Source of the DNA: Lepeophtheirus salmonis
Lineage: Eukaryota; Arthropoda; Copepoda; Siphonostomatoida; Caligidae
Assembly: GCF_016086655.4 (NCBI RefSeq)
Contig: NC_052138.2
Location: 29,895,403 to 29,959,402, forward strand
Reading direction: 5' to 3'
Length of the DNA: 64,000 nucleotides
Under the pieces are notes generated by a model. That model was given only the letters and a program-made list of their open reading frames with translations, was not told the DNA's origin and ran no database searches. Positions 1 through 9,149 of the stretch are shown here, in pieces. The stretch's first letter is position 1; each line of letters opens with the position of its first letter. The translations under genes were made by a program, and so were the position numbers.

Positions 1-690
1 AGATTTGAAAACGTCACACTCCATGAAATTGTAATTCATTATGAACCTTATTCTCAGAATAATAGCTAATGAAACGACAAAGTAGAGTATTTCGAAATAT
101 ATTTGAAGTTCAAAGTTTAAAAAAGAAGGCTTTAATTAAAAATAATCTACATACTAAAAAATATACCATCATACATTTATGTTAAATATACAAAATTGAA
201 CAATTGGAATCATATACGTAATAACAATAAATTATATATACAGAATATTGAAATAATAGATTGATCATAATAATATTTTCTTGTTTTGACATCGGAATCC
301 AGTTAAATATGTTATAACTTAAGGTTGCAAGACACAAGCGAGACGTGGAGTTTAATCAAAAAGATAATCACCCCTCTTCTTCATGTGGAAGTTGCTATTT
401 ACAATTGTGCACAGGATAGATATATCTAAAACCGATGAGATCTAACTAATTATTAATAATAAAGTAAATGTCAAAATCATAAAATTAGACAATAAAAATA
501 CTAATAAAAAAAATGTTAGAAATAAATTCATCTGAAAGATTTAGAGCAAAAGCTAATTATGTAGTAATGTCCGGCGATATTACTCCTTATTAAGAGCATC
601 AAGAAAGATTTTCCCCGTTATTTATGCTTATATAACAACATACTATTATCATGAAGGATATACACAATTGTTAATTATAATGCAACACCC
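1..690. other. No gene seen
   Basis: AT-rich sequence with no open frame or transposon end that I can support. It may be old intergenic or intronic sequence. Confidence 0.5.
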
Positions 691-696
691 AATGTA

Positions 697-968
697 ACTA
701 CCCCCGTTGTTGTGACCATTTAAACAGTTGTTTTTGCCTTTTATGAGTTTTCTGAACACCATTTCTTGGAGCCTATCAACCATAGCTAAGCCTTAAGTGA
801 TAAAAAGTAATATTTATTGACTATGTAATATTGGAAAACCTAATTATCATACCCAAGTCTTTAAGCGAAGAAACTAGTCTCAGACAAACTAGTTGCAAAC
901 CATCCAAAGCTACTACCCCCGTTGTTGTGACCATTTAAGCAGTTGTTTTTGCCATTTACTGAGTTGTG
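697..968 (+). repeat. Direct repeat, about 55 bp, two copies 215 bp apart
   Basis: A block starting actacccccgttgttgtgac at about 697 recurs at about 912 with only a few differences over roughly 55 bases (both continue ccatttaaRcagttgttttt). The intervening sequence shows no coding potential. It could be a local segmental duplication or the termini of a small unidentified element. Confidence 0.75.
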
Positions 969-1080
969 TATCATAATTCTTGATATGTTTAGCTAAAATA
1001 GAATCATATTTTATGGTTAGATTTAAAAAAATTGAATACTTACTGTGAGATAGTACAAAATTCAGAGTTCCATTTCGATA

Positions 1081-1503
1081 TTAGTAAATACTTTTTACTG
1101 ATAACTTGATCGTCATTTGGTGTGGATGACTCAAAACATTTTTATATGTATTTCTATAAATGACATCAGTACCAACATCCTCCATTAATTTAATGATGGT
1201 TCCTCGGGAAGGGATAGGTTTACCCGTGTATTTCTCCATAGTTTTTGAACATAGATGATTAGCAATGGATAAGGTTATATTACATGCAATAAGCATCTTT
1301 GTGAGATCAGAGTTAAAGTCTGACTTGATGTATTCATCACTAACTTGATTTTTAGATGAATATTCATGCTCTTGATATGATGATAATGAATGGCGTGTAA
1401 TTCTTGACAAGGGACTAAAGGCACATTTATATCGACAAATCCGACAAACCATCTGTTTCTCATCCGGTAAGTATTTTCCAAATTCCTGGTCCTCCATTTT
1501 CAT
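1081..1503 (-). pseudogene. hAT-type transposase N-terminus, CGGBP1-like, fragment
   Basis: A 140-codon open frame. Residues about 19-45 form a C2H2-like finger (CRIC, then two His separated by seven residues), followed by an alpha-helical segment with MEKYTGKPIPSRGTI near residues 88-102. That order, a BED-like finger and then an 'EKYTGK.IPS..T' block, is what I know from CGGBP1-like proteins and hAT transposases of that clade. The family continues into an RNase H-like catalytic domain, which is absent here. The last 25 residues diverge, so this is either a truncated transposon exon or a small domesticated DNA-binding protein. No terminal repeats were found. Family call fairly confident, function unknown. 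Confidence 0.55.
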
Positions 1504-1790
1504 AAATCCAGACAGAAGGCGACGTTATTTTAGGCATTTTATTCAGTTCTCTATAGACTATCACCATCTAATATTATTATATTAATATTGAATAATAAAG
1601 GCGGGAATGATAACGTTCATGATTGATAGAAGAAGATGTATATTATTTAATCAATGATGCCATGAGTATTTCTTCTCTTCTCCTCGCACGCTTTTCTATT
1701 CTTACCAAAATTATCACCCTTAATTATTGCCTATCTTTAGTGTAAATTGTTTTAAGAATACATAATGAAATTAATTTAAATATTTTCCAT

Positions 1791-1988
1791 GGAATCGACG
1801 TAGCTCAATAAATAGCGTGCTTGGGAGAAATTATTCTCTTGAACTCAAGGTCCGCGCCCCGGTCATTCCTAGAGAAGTAAATATACTTTATGGATTTCAC
1901 ACAAGATTTCTAGGTCAGATGGAATAAATGTAATACTATAATGTTTAATTATACATAACCAGTACAACTCCAACCACATTAATATATA
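1791..1988 (+). mobile_element. tRNA-headed SINE, copy 1
   Basis: Starts GGAATCGACGTAGCTCA and carries a degenerate tRNA-like head (A-box-like tagctcaataaatagc, weak B-box region), then a body with tcctagagaagtaaatata and gatggaataaatgtaatact. The same head and body occur in reverse at 55434-55666, where flanking duplications prove the unit. This copy is more decayed in the B-box and its tail runs into the mariner element that starts at 1991, so its 3' end is unclear. Confidence 0.7.
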
Positions 1989-1990
1989 TA

Positions 1991-2893
1991 AAGGGTGATT
2001 CAAAACGAGCGGTTTTTTCCAGTAGGGATGTTTTGACAGGCGCGCGCGAGTTCTGTCAAATTCATACGTCATTTTTACTCAGTAATGTTTTACAATTCTT
2101 TATGGGAAGATATACGCCACAACAACGTGTATAAATTGTTCAATTGTACTATGAAAATCAGCGTTCTGTGAAAGTAGTTTTTCGCAAATTACGCCCAACT
2201 TATGGTCCACATAATCGACCTTCAGAATCCACAATTCGCAGAATAATCGAAAAATTTGAAGGGGTAGCAAGTTGCTGGGATATCCCGTCGTCTGGTAGGC
2301 CACGTACAGCCCGTAGTGTAGAAAATATTGTGGGCGTAGCCGCGAGTGTAGCCTAAGATCGTGAAGAATCGATCGAACGTTATCGCACCATGGTAACAGA
2401 CTTTTTGGTACCTCAAGTTGAAGCACATGGTCTCCACGATATTTGGTTCCAACAAGACGGTGCCACTTGCCACACAGCGCGCGTAACAATGGACTTATTG
2501 GGACATCATTTTGGTGAGCAATTAATTTCACGTTTTGGCCCGGTGAATTGGCCACCAAGATCGTGTGATATCACACCTTTGGACTTTTTCTTTGGGGCTA
2601 CGTAAAAGCAAAAGTCTATGTGGATAAACCAGCGACGATTGAAGCATTGGAAGCAAATATTAAGCGAATTTTTTGTGAGATTCCGGTCCCAATGCTCGAA
2701 CACGTCATCGAAAATTGGTACGAAAGAATGGACCATTTAAAGACATGTTGCGGCCAACATATGAATCGGATTATTTTCTAGAAATAATTGTAAAGGATTG
2801 TTTTTTGGGTTCATAATAAAGTTTTGACCATAATATAATATTTTATGTGTTTTATTTCTACAATCCAAAAACCGCTCGTTTTGAATCACCCTT
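1991..2893 (+). mobile_element. Internally deleted DD41D-type mariner element
   Basis: A 903-bp unit bounded by near-perfect inverted repeats (aagggtgattcaaaacgagc at the left, its complement at 2874-2893) and flanked by the TA target duplication at 1989-1990 and 2894-2895. It contains a broken transposase frame on the same strand. The length is several hundred bases short of an autonomous mariner because the middle of the transposase is missing. It lies directly 3' of SINE copy 1. Confidence 0.9.
2102..2781 (+). pseudogene. DD41D mariner transposase, stops, central deletion and frameshift
   Basis: The frame opens with MGRYTPQQRV, has an in-frame TAA at 2132, then the paired helix-turn-helix region (YYENQRSVKVVFRKLR, IRRIIEKFE) and a GRPRT-like linker. 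A second stop follows at about 2354. The sequence then jumps from DREES directly to ERYRTMVTDFLVP, so the first catalytic Asp and about 100 residues are gone. The second Asp is in QQDGATCHTAR. The third is in CDITPLDFF, 41 residues later by my count, the spacing of the DD41D group. A one-base loss near 2590 breaks the DFF.WGY motif, and the C-terminus continues in another frame to the TAG at 2779. Cannot make active enzyme. Its termini could still be mobilised by a related transposase. Confidence 0.85.
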
Positions 2894-3109
2894 TATATAC
2901 ATGCACTAATGATAATTGAAATGTCGAAGATTCTCCTCTTTATAGCTGTATTTCATTTTCTCTCCACAAAAATAATATAGTAGACAGCTGATATTAACAA
3001 GCGTTTTTAATAGAGATGTACCATAGTTCTTGCTCTCGCCTTCTCTGAGCTCTTTTTTTCATTACAAACTACTCAACTCTTATTATGAATGAGGAAACAC
3101 CAGTGATGT

Positions 3110-3238
3110 ATAAAAGCTTAAACCATAAATAAAAGGGGTAATTCTAAAAATTTGAGCTTAGCTTACATGACGTTAAATGGGATTCCCTGAAAGCAACTGT
3201 GGGACGAAGGAAAGGAACATATCTCCCATAAGGACCTA
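3110..3238 (+). repeat. Repeat F, 5' part (interrupted copy)
   Basis: Contains gagcttagcttacatgacgt and acgaaggaaaggaacat, matching the first third of the dispersed repeat F seen at 13.6, 31.0, 45.5 and 55.9 kb. The copy is split by the mariner composite at 3239-4370 and resumes at 4371. Confidence 0.65.
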
Positions 3239-3384
3239 CGAGGGTTGTTTGAAATGTCCCTGCAAAGTCCAAGAGATGGAACTAATGGTGGGTATCGAGG
3301 TTATGTTTAGTTAGAAAAATCTGTTGGACGAAAAAGCACAAACTTTCAGCCAGATCCGTCTATTTCTTTCTGTTTGGCATTCGT

Positions 3385-3976
3385 TTGAATCGAGGAAGTG
3401 GAGTGATTTTCAAAAAATTGACGAACAATAATTTTGGGGTGTTGATTAAACAATACTTTATTAAAGGCAAAACGCCTCAGAAGACTATAAATAAGCTTGA
3501 TAAACATTATGGCGACTCATCAACTTCGATTAGAACAGTTTATAAGTATTTTCAAAATTTTTGGTGTGGCCATATTGGCACAAGTGACGCTAAACGTTCT
3601 GGATGTCCTATTGAGGTTACTACTACAGAAATCATTGATAAAATCTGTTATGTATTGTCTTTTATTTACTTTTATCTCATGACGTAGGGATTTGTTTTAA
3701 ATAGAAAGTAATGTACCTTTTTATTAAGTAGAGTTTACGTATTTATACATTTAAGTAGTTATGTCTATGTACATCCTTTAGTATTAATCCCTTATAGAAT
3801 ATATATATTCAGTGTATGATTGTACCCCAATCTAAAAGTCTTCTTATTGGCTTTGCTCCGGTCCGTTACTTCTGTCTGTTGGTAGTGTTCGCAATACACT
3901 ACAAAATCCATGATATGGTGATGGATGACAAAAGAGTTAAGGTGCGTGAAATTGCTTAGTTCTGTTGGCATCAGGA
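3385..3976 (+). pseudogene. Mariner transposase, N-terminal half, split by a solo LTR
   Basis: From 3385 the frame reads through a mariner helix-turn-helix domain: FGVLIKQYFIKGKTPQKT, then RTVYKYFQNF, then a linker ERSGRP-like segment (AKRSGCPIEVTTTEIIDKI). No ATG is present at the expected start; the first usable codon is TTG. The frame is interrupted at 3646 by the 258-bp solo LTR and resumes at about 3904 with KIHDMVMDDKRVKVREIA, the usual mariner continuation. It ends after a TAG where the sequence switches to the inverted catalytic half. It encoded the DNA-binding part of an irritans/mauritiana-like mariner transposase. Confidence 0.8.
3646..3903. mobile_element. Solo LTR, 258 bp, with 5-bp target duplication
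   Basis: The insert begins TGTTATGTATTG and ends CAATACACTACA (TG...CA ends with short inverted repeats). It is flanked by the perfect 5-bp direct repeat aaatc at 3641-3645 and 3904-3908. Removing it joins the two parts of the mariner reading frame (EIIDKI to HDMVMDDKRV). These are the signs of a solo LTR left by LTR-LTR recombination of a gypsy- or BEL-type retrotransposon. No internal retroelement sequence remains. Confidence 0.8.
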
Positions 3977-4232
3977 GTTGGAACCCTATTTCCATAAATT
4001 TTGCGACCACAACTGCTGAGGTGTGAGCTGGTGCATTGTCATGATGGAAAAGGACTTTTTTGTGGTCCAATCTTGGGCGTTTTTCTTGCAGCATGGGTTT
4101 CAAAAGGTCCAATGACGATGGATAATATTCACCTGTAATACTTTTACCCTTTCCCAGATCGTCGATGAGGATTATTCCTTTCAATTCCAAAAAAACAGTC
4201 GCCATAATCTTTCCGGTCGATTCATCGATTCA
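3977..4232 (-). pseudogene. Mariner transposase, catalytic half (inverted)
   Basis: On the minus strand the frame runs from IDESTGKIMATVF through LKGIILIDDLGKGKSITGEYY and EKRPRLDHKKVLFHHDNAPAH, the mariner block holding the second catalytic Asp. It ends at KFMEIGFQLL near 3980. The YSPDLAPSD block with the third Asp is missing. Upstream (4233-4370) it is fused to the left-end leader of a mariner, not to the helix-turn-helix half, so a large internal deletion preceded or accompanied the inversion. The junction is near gaatcgatgaatcg, where a short repeated motif may have mediated joining. Confidence 0.8.
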
Positions 4233-4370
4233 AACGAATGCCAAACAGAAAGAAATAGACCGATCTAGCTGAAAGTTGGTGTGAGTTCTTCCAAGAGATG
4301 CTAGTAACTTAACATAACCTCGATTTGCACCATCTCTCAGACTTTGCACTGACTTTTTAAACGACCCTTC

Positions 4371-4550
4371 TATATGTATATTGGTTGGAATTACGCCAAT
4401 GCCGATAATTAATTCTACTTCGAGTCCAACAAGGACTTACGCTTATGACTGCCAACCAAACCTTCATTGTTACACTTCGTTTTTCATGAGCAAACGCAGT
4501 AGTTATTAATTTATATTTAGATGTCCCTTTCTCAAGAATGAAATATTAAT
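4371..4550 (+). repeat. Repeat F, 3' part (resumes after mariner composite)
   Basis: Contains ggaattacgccaatgccgat, aattctacttcgagtccaac and aaggacttacgcttatgact, matching the central block of repeat F in the same order and strand as the 5' part at 3110-3238. Confidence 0.65.
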
Positions 4551-5229
4551 TATAGGACCTTAAGAAAATAAAAAAGCTTGTTCAGAATTCCAAATAGAAA
4601 AATCAACTCTCGCTTTCTAGAACATATTTTATATAGCTTTGGGAAACTCCAACTCCTTATGGTCATGTTTTAAGGGTCTGCTTTAATTATTGTAGGCTCT
4701 AATGTTGTCACGATAGCAATATTTTTGTACAGGTTTCACTATCAAAATTGATATCGGTATTTCGATACTACAACATACTTTTTCGACTAAAAATATTAAA
4801 CAAATATTATATTAAGAGCAATTCACATACACTAACAGTGGCGCCACTAGGATTTCCGTTCAAGTTACTGGGAGGTGACTAGCTCATACATTTGATGACG
4901 TTATATAGAAACAATTTAAATTATTGCCTAAAGGAATATTTGGGAGGTTAAGTCATCGGCAGGACTTTTTTATATGACATAATGTACCGATTATGATACC
5001 AATTTCATTTAATACCGTTACAAAATGCATCCGTACCCGGGACCAGTATAGTAACGGGGTACGAAAAAAACAACAACAACTAGTGAGGCTCTATAGAAAA
5101 TCATAATCTGGGTAGGGATAAGGATACTAACTGAGTGGAGTGCCGGTTTTAACGTGAGCTGATCCTGGTGCAAAGATCGTTGCTTTTTTCTTTCTTTCCT
5201 TTTTGAAAATTTGAATTTAGTTTCGAATC

Positions 5230-5300
5230 TTATTATTTTAGAAAGTACAATGCGGTAGAAAGAAATGGACCGATCGGGTGGAAAGTTGATGTGTATTTTT
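5230..5300 (-). repeat. Mariner left-end fragment
   Basis: The string agaaagaaatggaccgatcg followed by ggtggaaagttgatgtg matches the leader inside the right end of the composite mariner (agaaagaaatagaccgatct at 4251). It has the same strand as that end. Only about 45 bases are recognisable and no coding sequence follows. Confidence 0.6.
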
Positions 5301-6719
5301 TAAATGTATATTTTATATCTAATACGTTACAATTTAATCTTTAAAAATAGACTATGATTGATTCAATACAGGTTTTTTAAATATACATTTGAATCAATCC
5401 GAAAAATGGTAGAAAAGTATTTCTATTGGAGGGAACATTTTAGAAATAATTTGGTGAACAAATATTTTTAGTGAACTGATTCAAGTGATTCAATGTTCCA
5501 TTCAAGGCATGGACTTTTTGATTTTGATTTTGACTTTGAAATAAAAATTGTAGTTATGATTATATGTGTAAATGATATTTTAACTTTAAGCCTCAAACTT
5601 TGAAGATCTCCTTATGCTATTCAATCCTCAAAGCTCAACAACTCAACAGATCAATCGGGTTCTTGTATTTATCAACCACTAAAAATCATGTTTTATTTCG
5701 GATGGGTCTTGAAACCATATTTTTACTTCCATTTGTTAGGATACAAAATCCTCCCGGTAATATGAGGATGGATAATTGCTACAAAGAACCGAGTTTTTTC
5801 CCGAGGCACAGTGAGGGAAGCACAAGTGAAGGGTCGAAGTGAGCACAGCACAATCTATGATTGTGATAAGTTAATGAAATATTTAGATATATTTAATTTA
5901 TATATATCATATTCAGAAATGCATACAGACTTTCATGGACGAGGTTCCCATCTTGATTTAGTTCTATAAATCTAGTATAATCTTCTCCATGACCTCTTGA
6001 TGAAGAAATGGAGTGCATGTGAATGTCAAGGATTCTTTGTAACGGACCATATTATTAGTATTCCGTGATTCCTTTAAAATGCTTTGAAACCTACGCTTTG
6101 AAGTTTGAACAGTTGTGGTTGGATGTGAAGGGGAGGAATGATATATCTATTAAGAGTCCCAGCATAATCCTATGAATGATGATGATTGTTGTAACTTGTA
6201 GGATTCAATCCAGAATTGAGCTTGAATCAGGGGAGAGTAAGTCATTCTGGAGAAAAGGGAAGAGAAAAGAGGATGATGAAATTGATGATTGTCGATGGAT
6301 GAGAAGGAGTAGGAGCACTGACAGGATTTACTTGTATTTCCCAAGATATAAATAATATTAACAGATTGTGGTTCCATTTCTACTCACTATTAAATATTTA
6401 TCATGACGTCATAATGTGAATAATGGGGCCCTTATACGAATTTTTACTGTGTTTTTCTAATATGATACGAATGACATTTGAATATGTAATCTCGTTTATA
6501 GTCATGGTCTTAAGTAGTATTTATCAAAGAATATGAATATTACAACTCTATATTTCATTGAATCCAATTTAAAATGAGAGTCCAGTTACATCTTTATTAA
6601 GGAGTAAAACCAATTAACTAATTTATTGAATAAAAAATGTAAATACGTATTAAATGATTAAAGAAGAGTCTCTATAAAAATTATTCAACACTTTATATAA
6701 ATAATAGTGATGATTATTA
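5301..6719. other. No recognised gene; short open frames only
   Basis: An 80-codon open frame at 5600-5842 (+) and a 75-codon one at 6150-6377 (-) have compositions consistent with chance in AT-rich DNA, and I recognise no domain in either. Confidence 0.4.
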
Positions 6720-6900
6720 CCCTTTTTTGTAATTGGTAATCTGAAGCATGGATTTTCCTTCCCTAAACTGTTATCATCATTATTTATGTGTTAACTGCTG
6801 TTCCCCAGTTCGATAATTCAAGAGGAAAGAACAAACATGAGCTGTTTGGAAAGCAATCCCTTCTGATAACTCAAAGAAAGTTTGCAAGTTCTCTGCTGCA
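6720..6900 (-). repeat. Repeat F fragment, minus strand
   Basis: gtaattggtaatctgaagca followed by tttccttccctaaactgtta matches the complement of the 3' third of repeat F (ataatgataatggatttgga, ttttcaggttggaattac). Fairly diverged. Confidence 0.5.
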
Positions 6901-7437
6901 ATACCACAGCTTCGTATACTGGTTGTATTAATCGTACTCTTATGCTACTGGAGCAAAAATTTAAGAGAAATGCTTTTATTTGCTAGTCGTCATCATCTGC
7001 ATGAATTGATTTTAAAAAAAAGTGTTTTTGAAGTGAAAATCAAACATGTAAGAACGAGTCGAAATATTCTTCTCTTTCAATAATTAAAAGATTATGGGAA
7101 AATATAGATTCCTTCAAAATAGACTCCTTACAATCATTAGTACAAAGTAACCTATCAGTTTATGAAATGGAAGATTTATTACAATATCATTGTATTTAAC
7201 TATAAAAGGAAATTGTGGGAATTGGTTTTATGGAGCTCATAGAACTATTTATTATATTTTTAGGTCCAACAGTGATAAAAGAAAATTAAATAAGACCTCC
7301 CAGTGCCATGGACTAATCTTGTTGGATGGTCAGAGCAATATACTTTCTGAACATATCCTGATTAAGTTCCCAGTTTAAAATAAATAAAGACGATAAAATA
7401 GTATTATTAGATTTATGTTTATTTATTGTAACATGAT

Positions 7438-8111
7438 ATGTTAAGCCTTGGTTTCAATAGAATTTTAGCAGTCAATGTCCCAGATAATTATTTATGCTTG
7501 TTAAAATCATTAAAAGCTTACGTAAAAATAAACAAAACAATGTCAAAAGCTGCCTTAAAGAAACATTTATGGTATTTGACTGTTGAAGCTGATGCCCTTA
7601 CATTCTTCGATGATGATGAGGTCGATGAAGAAACTAAAGAAAAAATGCTCGTACATTTGACTAATCAAAATATCTCGGCACATGACAAGAGATACGTTGC
7701 ATCGAATGGAGAATTTGATGGGTCCTTGTTTGGTACGTGAATGTTTTTAAATCTAGTGATAACTTTATTTATTGTTTCATTAACAACTCGTGTATCATTA
7801 TATGAAATTTAATTTCAGATAAAAAAATATGGGACTTAATATCGGTCAAAAGCATGTCACTTTTTCCCATCTATAAATTGAGGATTCTTTTCATTGTAAA
7901 GTTCCATCTTTATGAGATAGTAATTCTGCTTACATTGAAGGCTGAAAAAAATTGTCAATGCTTCGAGCTTACGGCTGAGAGAGGAGTTCAGTTGATGAAA
8001 GACTTTCATTTTTTAATTAGAGCGCATGAGGAACAAAAACAATTTCTACTACGTTGCGTTCATCATCACACGAAAATATATCCTGACTCTAAAATAAAAA
8101 CACTTAGATAA
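7438..8111 (+). CDS. Unclassified repeat-family protein, two exons
   Basis: Two exons, 7438-7732 and 7819-8111, separated by an 86-bp intron with a good donor (TTTG|GTACGTGA) and acceptor (TTAATTTCAG|AT). The junction codon is g+at and the spliced frame is open for 195 codons from ATG to TAA. Exon 1 holds KKHLWYLTVEADALTFFDDD and exon 2 ends with TAERGVQLMKDF, HEEQKQFLLRCVHHH and YPDSKIKTL. The same C-terminal block occurs in a broken copy at 51.2 kb, so this is a multicopy family. I believe proteins with 'HLWYLSEE..AL.FFD' and 'NDxAERGV.LI..F' recur in crustacean and cnidarian genomes, but I know no named function or superfamily. The stretch between (RILFIVKFHLYEIVILLTLK) is unusually hydrophobic and may be frameshifted or intronic. 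Could be a relic rather than an expressed gene. Confidence 0.5.
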
Positions 8112-8788
8112 ATAAATCCAATAATATTAATTTATTGAGTTTTTAAGTAACAATAATCCTATTTATTTATTATTTATAAATTCAGAAAGATAAACTCAAT
8201 ATCCTCACTTTATTTAGAGTAAAATGGACCAGGGAACGTTGAAACACGTTTTACTGAATTACTTTGAGATACTTCGAATTAGACAGACCAAAGTTCTACA
8301 AAAGATACATACATACATCTATTGAAAAATAGTCCAACGGGATAAAATATATTTATGAGAAGTTTATTTGTGTAATCTTCATTTGAATGTAAATTTCTCG
8401 GTCTCCCCTACGATCAAGTCATCAAATTGACTTGAAGCTGTTATCGATGTCTTAAAGAATATTTTTTTTTCATATTTGTAGTAGCTGAGATCAGGTAGAA
8501 AAAAAATTAGGGAAGGGGGGGGGGGATGGTTGGAATGCATTTTTGAAAAATTAATTCTGATTTTATGGGCACCTTAACCTACACTAATCATAAGATATGA
8601 ATATAAATTTATAAGTACACTGGTAAATATAATATACATAAATGCAAAAAAAGAAAAGAAAAAAGGGCTTTATTTATCGAATGATGGGCACTGCTTCCAT
8701 CTCAACATCCTATGGTTTAAATTATAGAGGTTCCTTTTATGAAACTAGAATAGAGCTCCAAAAAAGCAAGAAAAAAATAGTAGTCTTG
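8112..8788. other. No gene seen; poly-G run
   Basis: AT-rich sequence with a run of about 12 G near 8514-8525. No open frame of interest. Confidence 0.5.
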
Positions 8789-9145
8789 TCAAGATAAAAA
8801 TATTTTTGTAACGGTTCCATTATCAATTTCATCAAAAATGGATATCAATGCCAATTTTGATACTGAAAAGAAACAAAAAAGGGCAAAAAAGTTTAGTTTT
8901 TGGAAACAACTATAAATCTTTGAAATTTTTTGGGAATTGCCGTAGGTTTTAAATTTTTTTACAAAAAATTTAATTTTTTGATAACTGCCACGAATTTTTG
9001 ATTTTTTTAAATAAAAAATATAGTATTTGAAATTTTTTTCCAAAAAAAATTGCTTTTTCAAATTTTTTCTCGAAATTTTTTTTAATTTTTCGATTCTTTT
9101 TGCAAAAAATTTAGAAAGAAATATGTACCTGCGGACGTTCCTGTT
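8789..9145 (-). repeat. AT-rich dispersed repeat with CGTCCGCAGG end
   Basis: Reads on the minus strand from aacgtccgcaggtacatatt into repeated blocks of the type aaatttttt, ccaaaaaa and ttcaaatttttt. Similar bodies with a cgtccgcagg end occur at 29.4 and 42.05 kb, and a short version with both ends at 18.8 kb. The 119-codon open frame here (FFLEKNFKYYIF and similar) is a by-product of the simple repeats and not a gene. Confidence 0.6.
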
Positions 9146-9149
9146 CAAT

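Larger units (their letters stand above)
3239..4370. mobile_element. Rearranged mariner with two inverted left ends
   Basis: Both outer ends carry the same roughly 150-base sequence in inverted orientation: a terminal repeat (cgagggttgtttgaaatgtc at the left, gaagggtcgtttaaaaagtc reading inward from the right) followed by shared leader sequence ending ctgtttggcattcgtttgaa. TA dinucleotides flank both ends (3237-3238 and 4371-4372). The N-terminal transposase half reads rightwards from the left end and the catalytic half reads leftwards from the right end, meeting near 3977. A normal mariner has one left and one right end, so this is a deletion/inversion product. A solo LTR sits in the N-terminal half. 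Confidence 0.8.

Noticed and set aside
1791..1875. Functional tRNA gene
   Set aside because: The cloverleaf arms are not satisfied and the unit continues into a body shared with a second copy that has target duplications, so it is a SINE head.
5600..5842. 80-codon open frame as a small secreted or membrane protein
   Set aside because: No signal peptide or conserved motif can be argued, and its length is within chance expectation here.
8789..9148. 119-codon minus-strand open frame
   Set aside because: Low-complexity Lys/Phe-rich product of AT-rich repeat blocks that recur elsewhere without a frame.
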